Below are positions 1-8,608 of a DNA stretch of 64,000 bases, in pieces; the first letter of the stretch is position 1; each line of letters starts with the position of its first letter. Position numbers and translations under genes: made by a program. A model generated the notes under the pieces. It saw nothing but the letters and a program-made list of their open reading frames with translations. It ran no database searches and was not told where the DNA came from. The stretch lies in contig DASWRM010000007.1 of NCBI GenBank assembly GCA_036403155.1, positions 62,001 through 126,000 on the forward strand, written 5' to 3'. The DNA comes from Gaiellales bacterium (GTDB lineage Bacteria; Actinomycetota; Thermoleophilia; Gaiellales; JAICJC01).

Positions 1-295
1 CGTCCACCGTCACGCGCTTGGGCTCACCGGGCCGGTAGCCGATCTCGACGGCGATCTCGCGCTGACGCAGCCCGGCGCGGCTCTCGACCCGTGTCAGCTC
101 CGCGCCGAACCGGACGACCTGCGCCTCGTTCGAGGTACGCGGCGAATAGCCAAGCAGGCCGAAGTGCACCATCTCGATCAGCGCCGTCTTGCCGGCGCCG
201 TTGGGGCCAACCACGCCCACCAGCCCGCCGGGGAGCTCCACCTCGACGCGCTCGTAGCAACGGAAATCCGCTCCCCGGACGGCTACGGCGCGCAC
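1..295 (-). CDS. recF: RecF recombination/replication repair ATPase, N-terminal part (cut by window edge)
   Basis: The reading frame from a GTG at 295 gives a protein with a Walker A motif GPNGAGKT near residue 30, followed by an LGYSPRTSNEAQ-type segment typical of RecF. RecF is an SMC-like ATPase that helps load RecA at gaps. The start lies 10 bases after the dnaN stop, in the conserved dnaA-dnaN-recF order, so the three genes are probably co-transcribed. Only about 98 residues are inside the window; the C-terminal part continues to the left. Family assignment rests on the P-loop plus gene order. Confidence 0.9.
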   Translation of the reverse strand, partial: MRAVAVRGADFRCYERVEVELPGGLVGVVGPNGAGKTALIEMVHFGLLGYSPRTSNEAQVVRFGAELTRVESRAGLRQREIAVEIGYRPGEPKRVTVD

Positions 296-305
296 GGCGC
301 CGCTG

Positions 306-1397
306 TCAGGACGGCAGGCGGATGGGCATGATCAGGTACCAGAACGACCCGTCGTCGCCCTGGAGCAGCCCTGGCCGCAGCGAGCTGATCAGCCGGAGGC
401 GGACGGTGTCGCCCTCCACGCTCTCGACGCCGTCGCGCAGGAAGTCCGGGTTGAAGCCGATCTCGAGCTTGTCGCCGTGGAAGTCCACCGGCAGCGACTC
501 ACGCGCTTCGCCAACGTCCTGCGTCTGCGCCGTCAGGGTGAGCGACCCCTCCTCGAAGCTCAACCGCACCGGCAGGTTGCGCTGGGCCATGAGCGCCGTC
601 CGGCGGATGACGTCCAGCAGCTCGTCCTTGGAGATGCTGACCTCGTGCTCGAACGACTGCGGCAGCAACTGGCGGTAGTTGGGGAACTGCCCGTCGATCC
701 GGCGTGCCGACAGCCACACGCCGTCCATCCCGAACAGCACCTGGTTCTCCTGCACCGAAACCTCGAGCTTGTCACCGGATGCGATCCGCGCGATCTCGGT
801 GAGCGCACGGGCCGGCACGATCGCCTGGACCTCGCCGGTCGCGCCCGGCAACGCCGACTCCTTGACCGAGAGCCGGTAGCTGTCCGTCGCGGCCATGGTG
901 ACGGTGCCATCGCCGAGCTCGACCAGCACGCCGGTCAGCACCGGGCGGGACTCGTCCTTGGACGCCGCCCGCCCCACGTGTGCCACGGTGTCGACGAACG
1001 CATCGCGGTCGACGGTGAACGACGATCCACCGGGCATGGGGAGCTGGGGGAAATCCTCGGCGCTCTGGGTGCTCAGCGAATAGCGGCTGGGACCGCACTC
1101 GAGCTGCGCTGCGCCGGTGCCACCCGGCTGCGAGACGGTGACGTCCTCGGCCGGCAGCGCGCGCACGATGTCGAGCAGCAACCGGCCCGGGAGCACCACG
1201 TCTCCCGGCTCCTCGACACGGCAGCTCAGCGGCACCCTCAGCGAGATCTCCATGTCCGTGGACGCGAGCTCGGCGCCATCGGGCGTGGCGCGCATCAGGA
1301 CGCCCGACAGGATCTGCACGGTCGATCGCTGGGACACCCCACGGGCCGCGATCTGCAGTTTCGCCAGGAGCTCATCCTGGGAGCAGACGATCTTCAT
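306..1397 (-). CDS. dnaN: DNA polymerase III beta subunit (sliding clamp)
   Basis: The 363-residue protein has the usual length of the ring-forming clamp and its three repeated domains of about 120 residues each. It ends in MPIRL, close to the clamp C-terminal consensus MPMRL. It tethers DNA polymerase III to DNA and is a docking platform for repair proteins, possibly including the NucS encoded at 22775. It lies between dnaA and recF. A purine-rich GAGGAG stands about 9 bases before the ATG, so this gene appears to have a normal ribosome binding site, unlike many neighbours. Confidence 0.97.
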   Translation of the reverse strand: MKIVCSQDELLAKLQIAARGVSQRSTVQILSGVLMRATPDGAELASTDMEISLRVPLSCRVEEPGDVVLPGRLLLDIVRALPAEDVTVSQPGGTGAAQLECGPSRYSLSTQSAEDFPQLPMPGGSSFTVDRDAFVDTVAHVGRAASKDESRPVLTGVLVELGDGTVTMAATDSYRLSVKESALPGATGEVQAIVPARALTEIARIASGDKLEVSVQENQVLFGMDGVWLSARRIDGQFPNYRQLLPQSFEHEVSISKDELLDVIRRTALMAQRNLPVRLSFEEGSLTLTAQTQDVGEARESLPVDFHGDKLEIGFNPDFLRDGVESVEGDTVRLRLISSLRPGLLQGDDGSFWYLIMPIRLPS

Positions 1398-1635
1398 ACA
1401 GGTGCGCTCCTCACTACTGCATCTTCTTGGTTTAAGGAATTAAAGGAGGTTATAGGAGTAGGCCCTGTGCATGGTGCGGAAAAGTGCCGCAAGGCCGCAT
1501 CGCTCCTGTGCCTGCGGCGTTGACGGGCTGGTGGAAGGAGTTGGTGGTTGTCCACGGCGCGGCTCCCGTCGTTCGTTCCACCTGGGGAATGCCGTGGGTC
1601 CATCCGCGAGTGTCCACAGCGGTCCCACCGTGTTG
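1398..1635. other. dnaA-dnaN intergenic region, candidate oriC
   Basis: This 238-base gap has no gene. It contains an unusually AT-rich tract at about 1422-1456, next to dnaN, which could serve as the DNA unwinding element. Two sequences close to the actinobacterial DnaA box TTGTCCACA occur: TTGTCCACG at 1548-1556 and GTGTCCACA at 1610-1618, each one mismatch away. A DnaA-trio-like TATAGGAGTAGG flanks the AT-rich tract. Position between dnaA and dnaN matches the origin site in many bacteria. The number of clear boxes is small, so the exact origin boundaries remain inference. Confidence 0.55.
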
Positions 1636-3012
1636 TCAACGGCCCTGCTTGATGCGGGTGGTGAGCTCCTGGACGACGTTGAAGGCCTCGCGGTCCTCCT
1701 TGAGGACACGCGCGATCTTGTTCACGCCGTGCAGGACGGTGGAGTGGTCGCGGCCGCCGAACTTGGCGCCGATCTTTGGAAGCGAGGCGTCCGTCAGCTC
1801 GCGGCACAGGTACATCGCGATGTGCCGCGGATAGGCGATCGACTGCTGGCGACGGTCACCGCGGAGCTCGGCGATGGAGAGGTGGAAGAGCTCGCTGACC
1901 GCGCTCTGGATGTGCTCGATGGTGATCGGCCGCGTTGGCCCGTGGGGAAACAGGTCCCGCAGCACCTCTTCGGCGACGCCGGTGGAGATCGGCCTGCCGG
2001 TCAGCGACGCATATGCCACGACGCGTGTCAGCGCCCCCTCCAGCTCGCGGATGTTCGTCGTCACCCGGTCGGCGATGTAGGTCAGCACCTGGGGATCGGG
2101 GATCTCGATCGACTCCGTCATCACCTTCTTGCGAAGGATCGCAATCCGCGTTTCCAGGTCAGGCGGCTGGACGTCTGTGATCAGTCCCCACTGAAAACGC
2201 GAGCGCAGTCGGGACTCGAGCGTTGCCAGTTCGTGCGGCGGCCGGTCCGACGACAGGACGATCTGCTTCCCCGCCTCGTACAGGCTGTTGAACGTGTGGA
2301 AAAACTCCTCCTGGAGGCGCTCCTTGCCCTCGATGAACTGGATGTCGTCGACGAGCAGCAGGTCGTAGGTGCGGTAGCGCTGCTTGAAGCTGACCATGCG
2401 CCCATCCCGCATGGAATCGACGAACTCGTTCAGCACGGTCTCCGTTGTGACGTAGCGGACGTTCAGCCGCGGGTGCTGCTGGAGCACGTAGTGGCCGATC
2501 GCCTGCAGCAGGTGCGTTTTCCCCAGGCCGGTGCTTCCGTGGATGAAAAGCGGGTTGTAGGACTGCGCCGGCGCCTCGGCCACGGCCAGCGCGGCCGCGT
2601 GTGCAAAGCGGTTGCTCGCACCGATCACGAAGATGTCGAACGTGTACTTCGGATTGATGCCGGTCGCCGCCACCGGCGGAGCGGTCGCGGTGTCCTCCTC
2701 GGCCTCCTCGGCCCGGGCCTCGGGCGGGTCCGGGTCCGCGTCTGCGGGACGTGCGACGGCCTCGGCGACCGCCACGCGCAGCTCCACGACCAGCTCGTGC
2801 TCGGCGGCGGCGGCGTCCAGCAGGCTGCCGAAGTGGCCCTCGATCCAGTTCTTCGTGAACTCGTTGGGCACGGTCACCACGAGCCGTTCGTCCTGCTGAT
2901 CGACGCCGTGCGCACTTCCGAACCAGGTCGTGTAGGTGCCCTCGTTCAGCATCTGCTGGAGGCGCTGGGAGATCGTCTCCCAGCTGCTGCTGGCGATCGG
3001 CTGGTGCTGCAT
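1636..3012 (-). CDS. dnaA: Chromosomal replication initiator DnaA
   Basis: The 458-residue protein has an N-terminal helical domain, an acidic linker around residues 85-115, an AAA+ ATPase domain with Walker [10 protein letters not shown] at about 159-167 and Walker B LLVDDIQF near 220, and a C-terminal DNA-binding domain with the signature [12 protein letters not shown]. It binds DnaA boxes and melts the origin. The frame stays open upstream, but the ATG at 3012 gives the family N-terminus and lies 9 bases after a TACACT hexamer. The gene is divergent from rpmH. Confidence 0.97.
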   Translation of the reverse strand: MQHQPIASSSWETISQRLQQMLNEGTYTTWFGSAHGVDQQDERLVVTVPNEFTKNWIEGHFGSLLDAAAAEHELVVELRVAVAEAVARPADADPDPPEARAEEAEEDTATAPPVAATGINPKYTFDIFVIGASNRFAHAAALAVAEAPAQSYNPLFIHGSTGLGKTHLLQAIGHYVLQQHPRLNVRYVTTETVLNEFVDSMRDGRMVSFKQRYRTYDLLLVDDIQFIEGKERLQEEFFHTFNSLYEAGKQIVLSSDRPPHELATLESRLRSRFQWGLITDVQPPDLETRIAILRKKVMTESIEIPDPQVLTYIADRVTTNIRELEGALTRVVAYASLTGRPISTGVAEEVLRDLFPHGPTRPITIEHIQSAVSELFHLSIAELRGDRRQQSIAYPRHIAMYLCRELTDASLPKIGAKFGGRDHSTVLHGVNKIARVLKEDREAFNVVQELTTRIKQGR

Positions 3013-3021
3013 CGAACGGCG

Positions 3022-3051
3022 AGTGTAACCGGCTCCGCTCGGCGCGTACAA
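3022..3051 (-). promoter_or_regulatory. Predicted dnaA promoter
   Basis: On the minus strand TTGTAC (3051-3046) and TACACT (3027-3022) are separated by 18 bases and lie just before the dnaA ATG at 3012. The spacing and hexamers fit a housekeeping sigma promoter. A transcript from here would have almost no leader. Confidence 0.5.
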
Positions 3052-3084
3052 CAGCAACGCACGCCGGCCGCTGCAGACGAGAAC

Positions 3085-3234
3085 ATGGGAAATTGCAGGC
3101 ACAACGGCGGTTTCCCACACGCCCGTCCACACATGTGGAAACCCCTTCCCACACGGCACCGAACTGGGAAAAGGCCTGCTCGGCGCATCATTGCCGATAC
3201 CGCGCGACGGATTCGCCCGGCACCCTTTTCCACA
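3085..3234. promoter_or_regulatory. Cluster of DnaA-box-like sequences upstream of dnaA
   Basis: The 298-base dnaA-rpmH gap carries at least five sequences resembling DnaA boxes: TGGGAAAT near 3086-3093 (reverse), TTTCCCACA at 3111-3119, TGTGGAAAC at 3134-3142 (reverse of GTTTCCACA), CTTCCCACA at 3145-3153, and TTTTCCACA at 3226-3234, which is one base from the E. coli consensus TTATCCACA. They could be a second part of the origin or sites for DnaA control of its own gene. No gene other than the flanking ones is visible here. Confidence 0.5.
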
Positions 3235-3310
3235 GTGAAAAAATCTTCGCGCACCGAGCGAGGATGCGGCGGATCGGCGGGCGGACCGGCTGCTCTATAC
3301 TCCCGCTCCC

Positions 3311-3445
3311 ATGAAGCGCACCTATCAGCCCAACACCCGCAAGCGCGCAAAGACCCACGGTTTCCGCAAGCGCATGAGCACCCGTGCCGGCCGCGCGGTG
3401 CTGAAGCGGCGCCGCCTCCGTGGCCGGAAGCGCCTCTCCGCCTAG
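3311..3445 (+). CDS. rpmH: 50S ribosomal protein L34
   Basis: The 44-residue, very basic protein begins [18 protein letters not shown] and ends in RKRLSA, the standard L34 sequence. It is a structural protein of the large ribosomal subunit. It stands first in the plus-strand block rpmH-rnpA-yidD-yidC-jag-rsmG-parA-parB that diverges from dnaA, as in many bacteria. A TATACT hexamer at 3296-3301 ends 9 bases before the ATG and is the likely -10 element. Confidence 0.98.
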   Translation: MKRTYQPNTRKRAKTHGFRKRMSTRAGRAVLKRRRLRGRKRLSA

Positions 3446-3850
3446 GTGCCGGCCGACATGACCGGCGACCCCGTGTCCGCCTCGCCGGCGGCGCCCAAGC
3501 GCGGCCGCTTGACCCGTGCCGCGGAGTTCGACGCGGTCAGCCAGCTCGGCCGCTCGGTGGGCGGGCGGTACCTGACGCTCCGCTACCGGACGGCGGAGGG
3601 TGGCGAGGGCGCACGCGTCGGGTACGCGGTGCCACGCAAGGTCGGTGGAGCGGTCGACCGCAACCTGGTCAAACGTCGCCTGCGTGAGGCCGTCGCGCGG
3701 CACGACGCGCTGCTGCAACCCGCCACCGACTACGTGCTGATCGCGCGGCCGGGGCTGGCGGCCGCCGCGGACGCCCAGGGATTCGACTGGCTGTCGGGTC
3801 AGGTCGAGGAGCTGCTGCGCGCGGCCGCCGAGAGGCCGGCCGGCACGTGA
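3446..3850 (+). CDS. rnpA: Ribonuclease P protein component
   Basis: This 134-residue basic protein contains the RNase P signature: [22 protein letters not shown]-type segment at about residues 52-75, followed by the conserved LREAVARHD. It helps the RNase P RNA cleave 5' leaders from tRNA precursors. The GTG at 3446 directly abuts the rpmH stop; an ATG at 3458 is an alternative start giving a protein four residues shorter. The N-terminal 20 residues are low-complexity and not conserved in the family. The last bases overlap yidD by 4. Confidence 0.95.
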   Translation: MPADMTGDPVSASPAAPKRGRLTRAAEFDAVSQLGRSVGGRYLTLRYRTAEGGEGARVGYAVPRKVGGAVDRNLVKRRLREAVARHDALLQPATDYVLIARPGLAAAADAQGFDWLSGQVEELLRAAAERPAGT

Positions 3851-4098
3851 GGTCCGCGCTTATCTGGGCGCTGCGCGTGCTTCGAGCAGCGCTCGTGCCG
3901 TTTCAGGCGATGACCTCGCTCACTCCCCGGACATGCCGGTACGAGCCGACCTGTTCGCACTACGCCGAGCAGGCGATCCGCCGGCATGGCGCCGTCCGCG
4001 GCCTGCTGCTGGCGATCCGGCGGCTCGGGCGCTGCCATCCGTGGTCGCGTGGCGGCTACGACCCGGTGCCCGGGGAGCAGCAGGCGGTGCGCCCGTGA
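3847..4098 (+). CDS. yidD: Membrane protein insertion efficiency factor YidD
   Basis: The 83-residue protein has the family core [19 protein letters not shown] around residues 30-48 and [15 protein letters not shown] near the C-terminus. YidD is a small, membrane-associated protein that assists YidC-dependent insertion. The GTG start overlaps the rnpA stop in a GTGA, and its own stop overlaps the yidC GTG in the same way, which suggests translational coupling along the operon. Confidence 0.95.
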   Translation: MRSALIWALRVLRAALVPFQAMTSLTPRTCRYEPTCSHYAEQAIRRHGAVRGLLLAIRRLGRCHPWSRGGYDPVPGEQQAVRP

Positions 4099-4907
4099 TC
4101 GAGCTCTTCATCGTTCTGCAGCAGATCGAAGACGTCCTGCTGCACGTCATCAAGTTCTACCACGACACGGTCGGCGTTCCGTGGGGCTGGGCCATCGTCA
4201 TGCTCACGGCCACCGTCCGGATCGCGATCCTTCCGCTGACCATCAAGCAGTTCCGGTCGATGGCCGCCATGCAGCGGATCCAGCCGAAGGTGAAGGCTCT
4301 CCAGAACAAGTACAAGGGCAAGAACGACCCGGATGCCAAGAAGGAGATGCAGAAGGAGCTGATGGAGCTCTACCGGGAGCACAACGTCAACCCCTTCGCC
4401 TCGTGCCTTCCCCTGGTCTTCCAGATGCCGGTGTTCATCGGCCTCTACCAGACGCTCCGCAACTTCCATCCCAGCGGCGACCGGTCGTTCCTGGGGATCC
4501 ACGACATCTTCGTGAACCTGGGCACCATCGGCGGCGCGACCGAGATCATCATGGTGGCCGCCTACTGCCTCTCGATGCTCGGCTCCACGCTGCTCTTCTC
4601 GTTCGTGCAGGACCGCCAGCAGAAGTTCCTGTTCGCCAGCATGTCGGTGATCTTCATCCCGTTCATCATTCGGGTGCCGGCCGGCGTCGGCATCTACTGG
4701 ATCACCACCAACCTGTGGACGATCGCCCAGCAGGGCATCGTCAAGCGGACGATGGGCCACCACTTCCCGGTCGTCCAGAAGGACGAGCGTGACAAGCATG
4801 CCCAGCAGCCGCGAACGTCGCGCAATCCGCCGAAGCCCGACGGCGGCGCGGGCAAGGCCAAGGGCCCGAACCGCTCGCAGTCCCGGCGGCCGAAGAAGCG
4901 GCGATGA
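4095..4907 (+). CDS. yidC: Membrane protein insertase YidC
   Basis: The 270-residue protein has the short form typical of Gram-positive-type YidC/Oxa1: a first membrane segment, the cytoplasmic hairpin rich in K and Q ([18 protein letters not shown]), then hydrophobic segments with [19 protein letters not shown], and a long basic tail from residue 220 ending in RRPKKRR. The conserved TVRIAILPL carries the membrane arginine used for substrate contact. It inserts proteins into the membrane with or without Sec. The GTG at 4095 was chosen because it overlaps the yidD stop; the frame remains open further upstream. Confidence 0.95.
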   Translation: MIELFIVLQQIEDVLLHVIKFYHDTVGVPWGWAIVMLTATVRIAILPLTIKQFRSMAAMQRIQPKVKALQNKYKGKNDPDAKKEMQKELMELYREHNVNPFASCLPLVFQMPVFIGLYQTLRNFHPSGDRSFLGIHDIFVNLGTIGGATEIIMVAAYCLSMLGSTLLFSFVQDRQQKFLFASMSVIFIPFIIRVPAGVGIYWITTNLWTIAQQGIVKRTMGHHFPVVQKDERDKHAQQPRTSRNPPKPDGGAGKAKGPNRSQSRRPKKRR

Positions 4908-5614
4908 GCGAGCAGCGCGCGGAGGTAGAGGCCTCCGGCGAGACGGTCGGTGAGGCTCGGTGGTCGGCGCTGCACGAACTGGAGCGGCGGTTTCCTGCGC
5001 TCGACCGCGATGCCGTCCAGTTCGTCGTGCTCTCGGAGGGTGAGCGGGGCCTGCTCGGCGTCGGCTACCAGCCCGCTCGAGTGCTCGCGTCGGTCGTGGT
5101 CGACGCCGCGGCCGCGCCCGCCCAGCGGGCGCCGGCAAGGGCCGGCCAGGAGGACTCGCCGGGCGCGGCCGCTGTGCGCGAGCTGCTCGAGCAGGTGGTG
5201 GCGGCGCTGGCGATCGACGGCGACATCGACGTGACCGAGCGCGACGGCGCGGTGACCGCAACTGTGCATGGGAGCGACCTCGGGCTGCTGATCGGCAAGC
5301 ACGGCCAGACGATCGACGCCATCCAGTATCTCGCCAACGCCATCCAGCATCGTCGTGCCGCGGAGCCGCTCGAGGTGATCGTGGATGCCGAGGGCTATCG
5401 GAAGCGCCGGGAGCGGACGCTCACCGAGGTCGCCGCCCGCGCCGCCGCGGATGTCCGCCGGACCGGCCGGGCCGTCGAGCTTGAGCCGATGACGTCGGCG
5501 GAGCGGAAGATCGTGCACGCGAAGGTGCAGTCGATGGGCGGACTGGCCACCGCCAGCGAGGGTGGCGAGCCGAACCGCTACGTCGTCGTGCGGCCGGCTG
5601 ACGACGAGGTGTAA
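4904..5614 (+). CDS. jag: Jag/KhpB-type RNA-binding protein (Jag-N, KH and R3H domains)
   Basis: The 236-residue protein has an N-terminal Jag domain (GLLGVGYQPARV near residue 50), an alanine-rich linker, a KH domain with the GxxG-type loop LIGKHGQTIDAIQ near 128-140, and a C-terminal R3H domain (MTSAERKIVHAKVQ through NRYVVVRP). Proteins of this family bind RNA and affect cell division and envelope growth. The ATG overlaps the yidC stop. Its stop codon lies inside a parS-like palindrome at 5610-5625. Confidence 0.93.
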   Translation: MSEQRAEVEASGETVGEARWSALHELERRFPALDRDAVQFVVLSEGERGLLGVGYQPARVLASVVVDAAAAPAQRAPARAGQEDSPGAAAVRELLEQVVAALAIDGDIDVTERDGAVTATVHGSDLGLLIGKHGQTIDAIQYLANAIQHRRAAEPLEVIVDAEGYRKRRERTLTEVAARAAADVRRTGRAVELEPMTSAERKIVHAKVQSMGGLATASEGGEPNRYVVVRPADDEV

Positions 5615-5625
5615 CACGTGAAACA
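5610..5625. other. parS: parS-like centromere site
   Basis: The 16 bases TGTAACACGTGAAACA match the ParB-binding consensus TGTTTCACGTGAAACA at 14 of 16 positions, with an intact CACGTG core and right half. The site contains the jag stop codon (5612-5614) and the rsmG GTG start (5618-5620). parA and parB follow within 1.4 kb, as expected for an origin-proximal parS. The two mismatches are together in the left half. Confidence 0.75.
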
Positions 5626-6256
5626 CCCCGAGCCGGCGCTCGAGCGGTACTGCCGGCTGGTCGCCGCCGCCGATGTCTCCGTCACCGGGCTGCGGTCGGT
5701 GGACGCCATCCGGGCGGAGCTCGTGGACGACGCGCTCGCCGCTCGCCCGCTGATCGGCGACGCGCTGCCCGGCCGCACCATCGACGTCGGCAGTGGCAAC
5801 GGCTCCCCCGGGATCCCGCTGGCACTGGTCTACGACGCGCCGGTGACGCTGCTCGACGCCGTGGCGCGCAAGGTACGGTTCATGGAGCGGGTGGCCGGCG
5901 AGCTGGGCCTGGCGGCCACGGTCGTGGCTGAGCGGTCGGAGACGTACGCGCGCGGCGACGGCCGTGACCGCTTCGACCTGGCGCTCGCCCGAGCGCTTGC
6001 GCCGCCCCCGGTCGCCGTGGAGCTGTGCCTCCCCCTGGTGCGGCCGGGTGGCCGGCTGATCCTCTGGACCGGCCGGGTGCGCCCGGAGCTGCTGGAGCCT
6101 GTCTGCGCGCTGCTGTCGGCGGGGATCGGAAGGACGCACCTCGCCGGCGGGCGCATGCTGCTCGAGATCCTCAAGCACGGCCCGACCCCTGATCGCTTCC
6201 CGCGGCGCCCGGGGATGGCCGGGAAGCGTCCGCTCGCGTCGCTACCATCGGACTGA
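5618..6256 (+). CDS. rsmG: 16S rRNA (guanine527-N7)-methyltransferase RsmG
   Basis: The 212-residue protein begins with the family ERYCRLV region and has the S-adenosylmethionine-binding loop DVGSGNGSPGIPLAL near residue 50, a variant of the usual DIGSGAGFPGLPLA. It methylates G527 of 16S rRNA. The position between jag and parA is the classic gidB location. The GTG start lies inside the parS-like site and its stop overlaps the parA ATG by one base. Confidence 0.92.
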   Translation: MKHPEPALERYCRLVAAADVSVTGLRSVDAIRAELVDDALAARPLIGDALPGRTIDVGSGNGSPGIPLALVYDAPVTLLDAVARKVRFMERVAGELGLAATVVAERSETYARGDGRDRFDLALARALAPPPVAVELCLPLVRPGGRLILWTGRVRPELLEPVCALLSAGIGRTHLAGGRMLLEILKHGPTPDRFPRRPGMAGKRPLASLPSD

Positions 6257-7008
6257 TGACCTCCCGGGTGTATGCCCTGGCCAACCAGAAGGGCGGCGTG
6301 GGCAAGACCACGACCGCCATCAACATGGCGGCCTGCGTGGCCGAGGCCGGCACGCCGGTGCTGCTGATCGACCTCGATCCCCAGGCCAACGCGACCACCG
6401 GGCTCGGATTCCGCCCTGACGACCTGGCGGCGAGCACCTACGACCTGCTGCACGGACGCGCGCTCGACGATGTGGTGCTCGAGACCGGTGTCCCGAACCT
6501 GTTCCTGGCGCCCTCGCATCCGGATCTGGCCGCGGCTCAGGTGGAGCTTGCGCACGGGGACATGCTGCTCCGCGATCTGCTGGCCGGCACCGGCGAGCGC
6601 TACCCCTACGTGTTCGTGGACTGCCCGCCGTCGCTCGGCCTGCTCACCGTGAATGCCCTGTCTGCGGCAAACCGCTTGATCGTGCCGGTGCAGTGCGAGT
6701 ACTACGCGCTGGAGGGCCTGGCCCAGCTGCTCCAGAGCGTCGAGCTGGTGCGAACGCGCCTGAATCCGCGCCTGGGGGTGACCGGGGTGCTGCTGACGAT
6801 GTACGACGCACGCACGACGCTCGCTCGCGATGTGGCGAGCGAGGTGCGGGAGCACTTCGGCCCGCTGGTCTTCGACACCGTGGTGCCGCGCAGCATCCGC
6901 CTGGCCGAGGCGCCAAGCCATGGTGTACCGATCACGCGGTACGATTCGAGGTCCGCGGGGGCGGATGCGTACTATCGGGTAGCGCTGGAGGTCGTCGAGC
7001 GTGGCTAA
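6256..7008 (+). CDS. parA: Chromosome partitioning ATPase ParA (Soj)
   Basis: The 250-residue protein has the deviant Walker A KGGVGKTTTAIN at about residues 12-23, Walker A' DLDPQANATTGLG near 40, and DCPPSLGLLT near 123. These are the hallmarks of MinD/ParA ATPases that form gradients on the nucleoid and move ParB-parS complexes. A TACCAT hexamer at 6243-6248 stands 7 bases before the ATG, suggesting an internal leaderless promoter in addition to read-through. The 3' end overlaps parB by 8 bases. Confidence 0.96.
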   Translation: MTSRVYALANQKGGVGKTTTAINMAACVAEAGTPVLLIDLDPQANATTGLGFRPDDLAASTYDLLHGRALDDVVLETGVPNLFLAPSHPDLAAAQVELAHGDMLLRDLLAGTGERYPYVFVDCPPSLGLLTVNALSAANRLIVPVQCEYYALEGLAQLLQSVELVRTRLNPRLGVTGVLLTMYDARTTLARDVASEVREHFGPLVFDTVVPRSIRLAEAPSHGVPITRYDSRSAGADAYYRVALEVVERG

Positions 7009-7867
7009 GAATCGGGGATTGGGTCGAGGGCTGGCCGCGCTCGTGGCGGAGTTTCCGGCTGGGCAGGTCATGCTGATGGAGCTGGAGATGTCGCAGATCC
7101 GGCCGAACCCCCGTCAGCCGCGAACCGTGTTCGACGCTGACGCGATCGAGGCGCTCGCAGAGTCGATCAAGAGCGAAGGCGTGGTGCAGCCGATCATCGT
7201 TCGCGATTCCGGCGACGGCTATGAGATCGTTGCGGGCGAGCGCCGGTGGCGCGCTGCGCAGCGTGCCGGCCTGACGACGATTCCGACGATCGTGCGGCCT
7301 TTGGACGAGCGCGAGGCGATGATCATGGCGCTCGCGGAGAATGTCGCGCGCGAGGATCTTAACCCGGTGGAGCAGGCCCGGGCCTATGCCGTCCTGGCCG
7401 ACGAGCTCGATCTCAGTCAGACCGAGATCGCTCGCCGTGTCGGCAAGAGCCGTCCCGCCGTCGCCAATACGATGCGGCTGCTCGAGCTGCCTGACGACGT
7501 GCTCGGGATGATCTCCGCGGGCGAGCTGTCCGAGGGCCATGGACGTGCGCTCCTCCTCACCGCCGGGCAGGACGAGCGCCGTGCGCTCGCCAAGCGCGCG
7601 GCGGCGCGCCGGCTGTCCGTGCGCGAGCTGGAAGCGGCCGCCAAGCGGGCCGGCCGTGCGCGTCCCCCGAAGCGCCCGGTGACCGGGTGGGTCGACGAGG
7701 AGCTGGCCAACCTGGCCGTCGACGCGGCGTGGCAGTCACTCAAGCTGCGAGCGTCGGTCAAATCCGGCCCGCGCGGCGGGTCGGTGGAGATCAGGTTCGG
7801 ATCCCCGGCCGAATTAGGACGGATCATCGACCAGCTTCGCGCCGAGCGCGTCAGCTGGGCCGACTGA
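7001..7867 (+). CDS. parB: Chromosome partitioning protein ParB (CTPase, parS-binding)
   Basis: The 288-residue protein opens with NRGLGRGLAALV, then has the ParB/Srx core with PRTVFDADAIEALAESI, box II GERRWRAAQRAG near residue 80, the ENVAREDLNPVEQA segment, and a helix-turn-helix (LSQTEIARRVGKSRPAVANTMRLL) near 135-160. It binds parS, spreads using CTP and recruits SMC. A likely target is the site at 5610-5625. The GTG start overlaps parA, indicating coupled expression. Confidence 0.96.
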   Translation: MAKNRGLGRGLAALVAEFPAGQVMLMELEMSQIRPNPRQPRTVFDADAIEALAESIKSEGVVQPIIVRDSGDGYEIVAGERRWRAAQRAGLTTIPTIVRPLDEREAMIMALAENVAREDLNPVEQARAYAVLADELDLSQTEIARRVGKSRPAVANTMRLLELPDDVLGMISAGELSEGHGRALLLTAGQDERRALAKRAAARRLSVRELEAAAKRAGRARPPKRPVTGWVDEELANLAVDAAWQSLKLRASVKSGPRGGSVEIRFGSPAELGRIIDQLRAERVSWAD

Positions 7868-7923
7868 CGGCGCCTGCCGGCCCGCCGGGTTACCCACCAT
7901 CGGGTCGATATACTCCGCCTCCC

Positions 7924-7997
<74 letters not shown>

Positions 7998-8056
7998 CTT
8001 CCCCGGGTCACGCCCGCCACGGTTAGATCGCCGAGCACAGTGGCATAATCGAAGGC

Positions 8057-8542
8057 GTGCAGGAGGTCAGCATCTACGGGGTGTCGTTCGACATGGTCGG
8101 CAAGCAGCCGATCGTGTTGCTGAAGACCCTGAACGGGAACAAGTTCCTGCCGATCTGGATCGGTCACCCGGAGGCGGCGGCCATCCTGGTCAAGCTGCAG
8201 GGATCGCCGACGCCACGGCCCATGACCCACGACCTGGTTGCCGAGATGCTGGGGGAGCTGAACGCGCAGGTCACCAAGATCGCGGTGACGGAGCTGCGCG
8301 AGAGCACCTTCTATGCCGTCATCACCCTCCAGGTGAACGGCTCCGAGATCGACGTGGACTCGCGTCCGTCGGACGCCCTGGCGCTCGCCGTTCGCACCAG
8401 CGCGCCGATCTTCGTCGCCGACCAGGTGATCGACGACTCCGCAATCGAGTTCGGTGGCGAGCCCGAGGAGGAGCAGGAGGTCGTCGACGAGTTCCGAAAG
8501 TTCCTCGAGAACGTCAACCCCGACGACTTCGCCAGCTCCTGA
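8057..8542 (+). CDS. DUF151 family bifunctional nuclease
   Basis: The 161-residue protein carries the DUF151 core: FLPIWIGHPEAAAI near residues 30-43, PMTHDLVAEMLGELNA near 55-70, and the conserved DSRPSDALALAVRTSAPI near 100-117, followed by an acidic tail. Related plant and bacterial proteins have DNase and RNase activity. The GTG start is preceded by CATAAT at 8044-8049 with 7 bases between, which fits a leaderless transcript. The gene is a single unit between tRNA-Ile and an unknown small gene. Confidence 0.88.
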   Translation: MQEVSIYGVSFDMVGKQPIVLLKTLNGNKFLPIWIGHPEAAAILVKLQGSPTPRPMTHDLVAEMLGELNAQVTKIAVTELRESTFYAVITLQVNGSEIDVDSRPSDALALAVRTSAPIFVADQVIDDSAIEFGGEPEEEQEVVDEFRKFLENVNPDDFASS

Positions 8543-8565
8543 GCGCCCCGCCTTGCGGGCGGCGC
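8543..8565 (+). terminator. GC-rich hairpin after the DUF151 gene
   Basis: Starting right after the stop codon, GCGCC and GGCGC pair as the outer stem, with a further GCC/GGC inner stem, a small bulge and a short loop around TTGC. There is no U tract. It may end the DUF151 transcript or simply be a stable 3' structure. Confidence 0.35.
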
Positions 8566-8608
8566 CCACTCCTGCTTTGCTAGGGGCTCCCTCGAGAAAG
8601 GACCTTCG

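Noticed and set aside
2284-2305. Second parS-like site in dnaA (TGTTGAACGTGTGGAA)
   Set aside because: It has at least five mismatches to the ParB consensus and lacks the CACGTG core.
1471-3687. A 738-residue plus-strand frame across dnaA, rpmH and rnpA
   Set aside because: It crosses the dnaA-rpmH intergenic gap and two verified genes in the wrong frame. It is an antisense artefact of composition.
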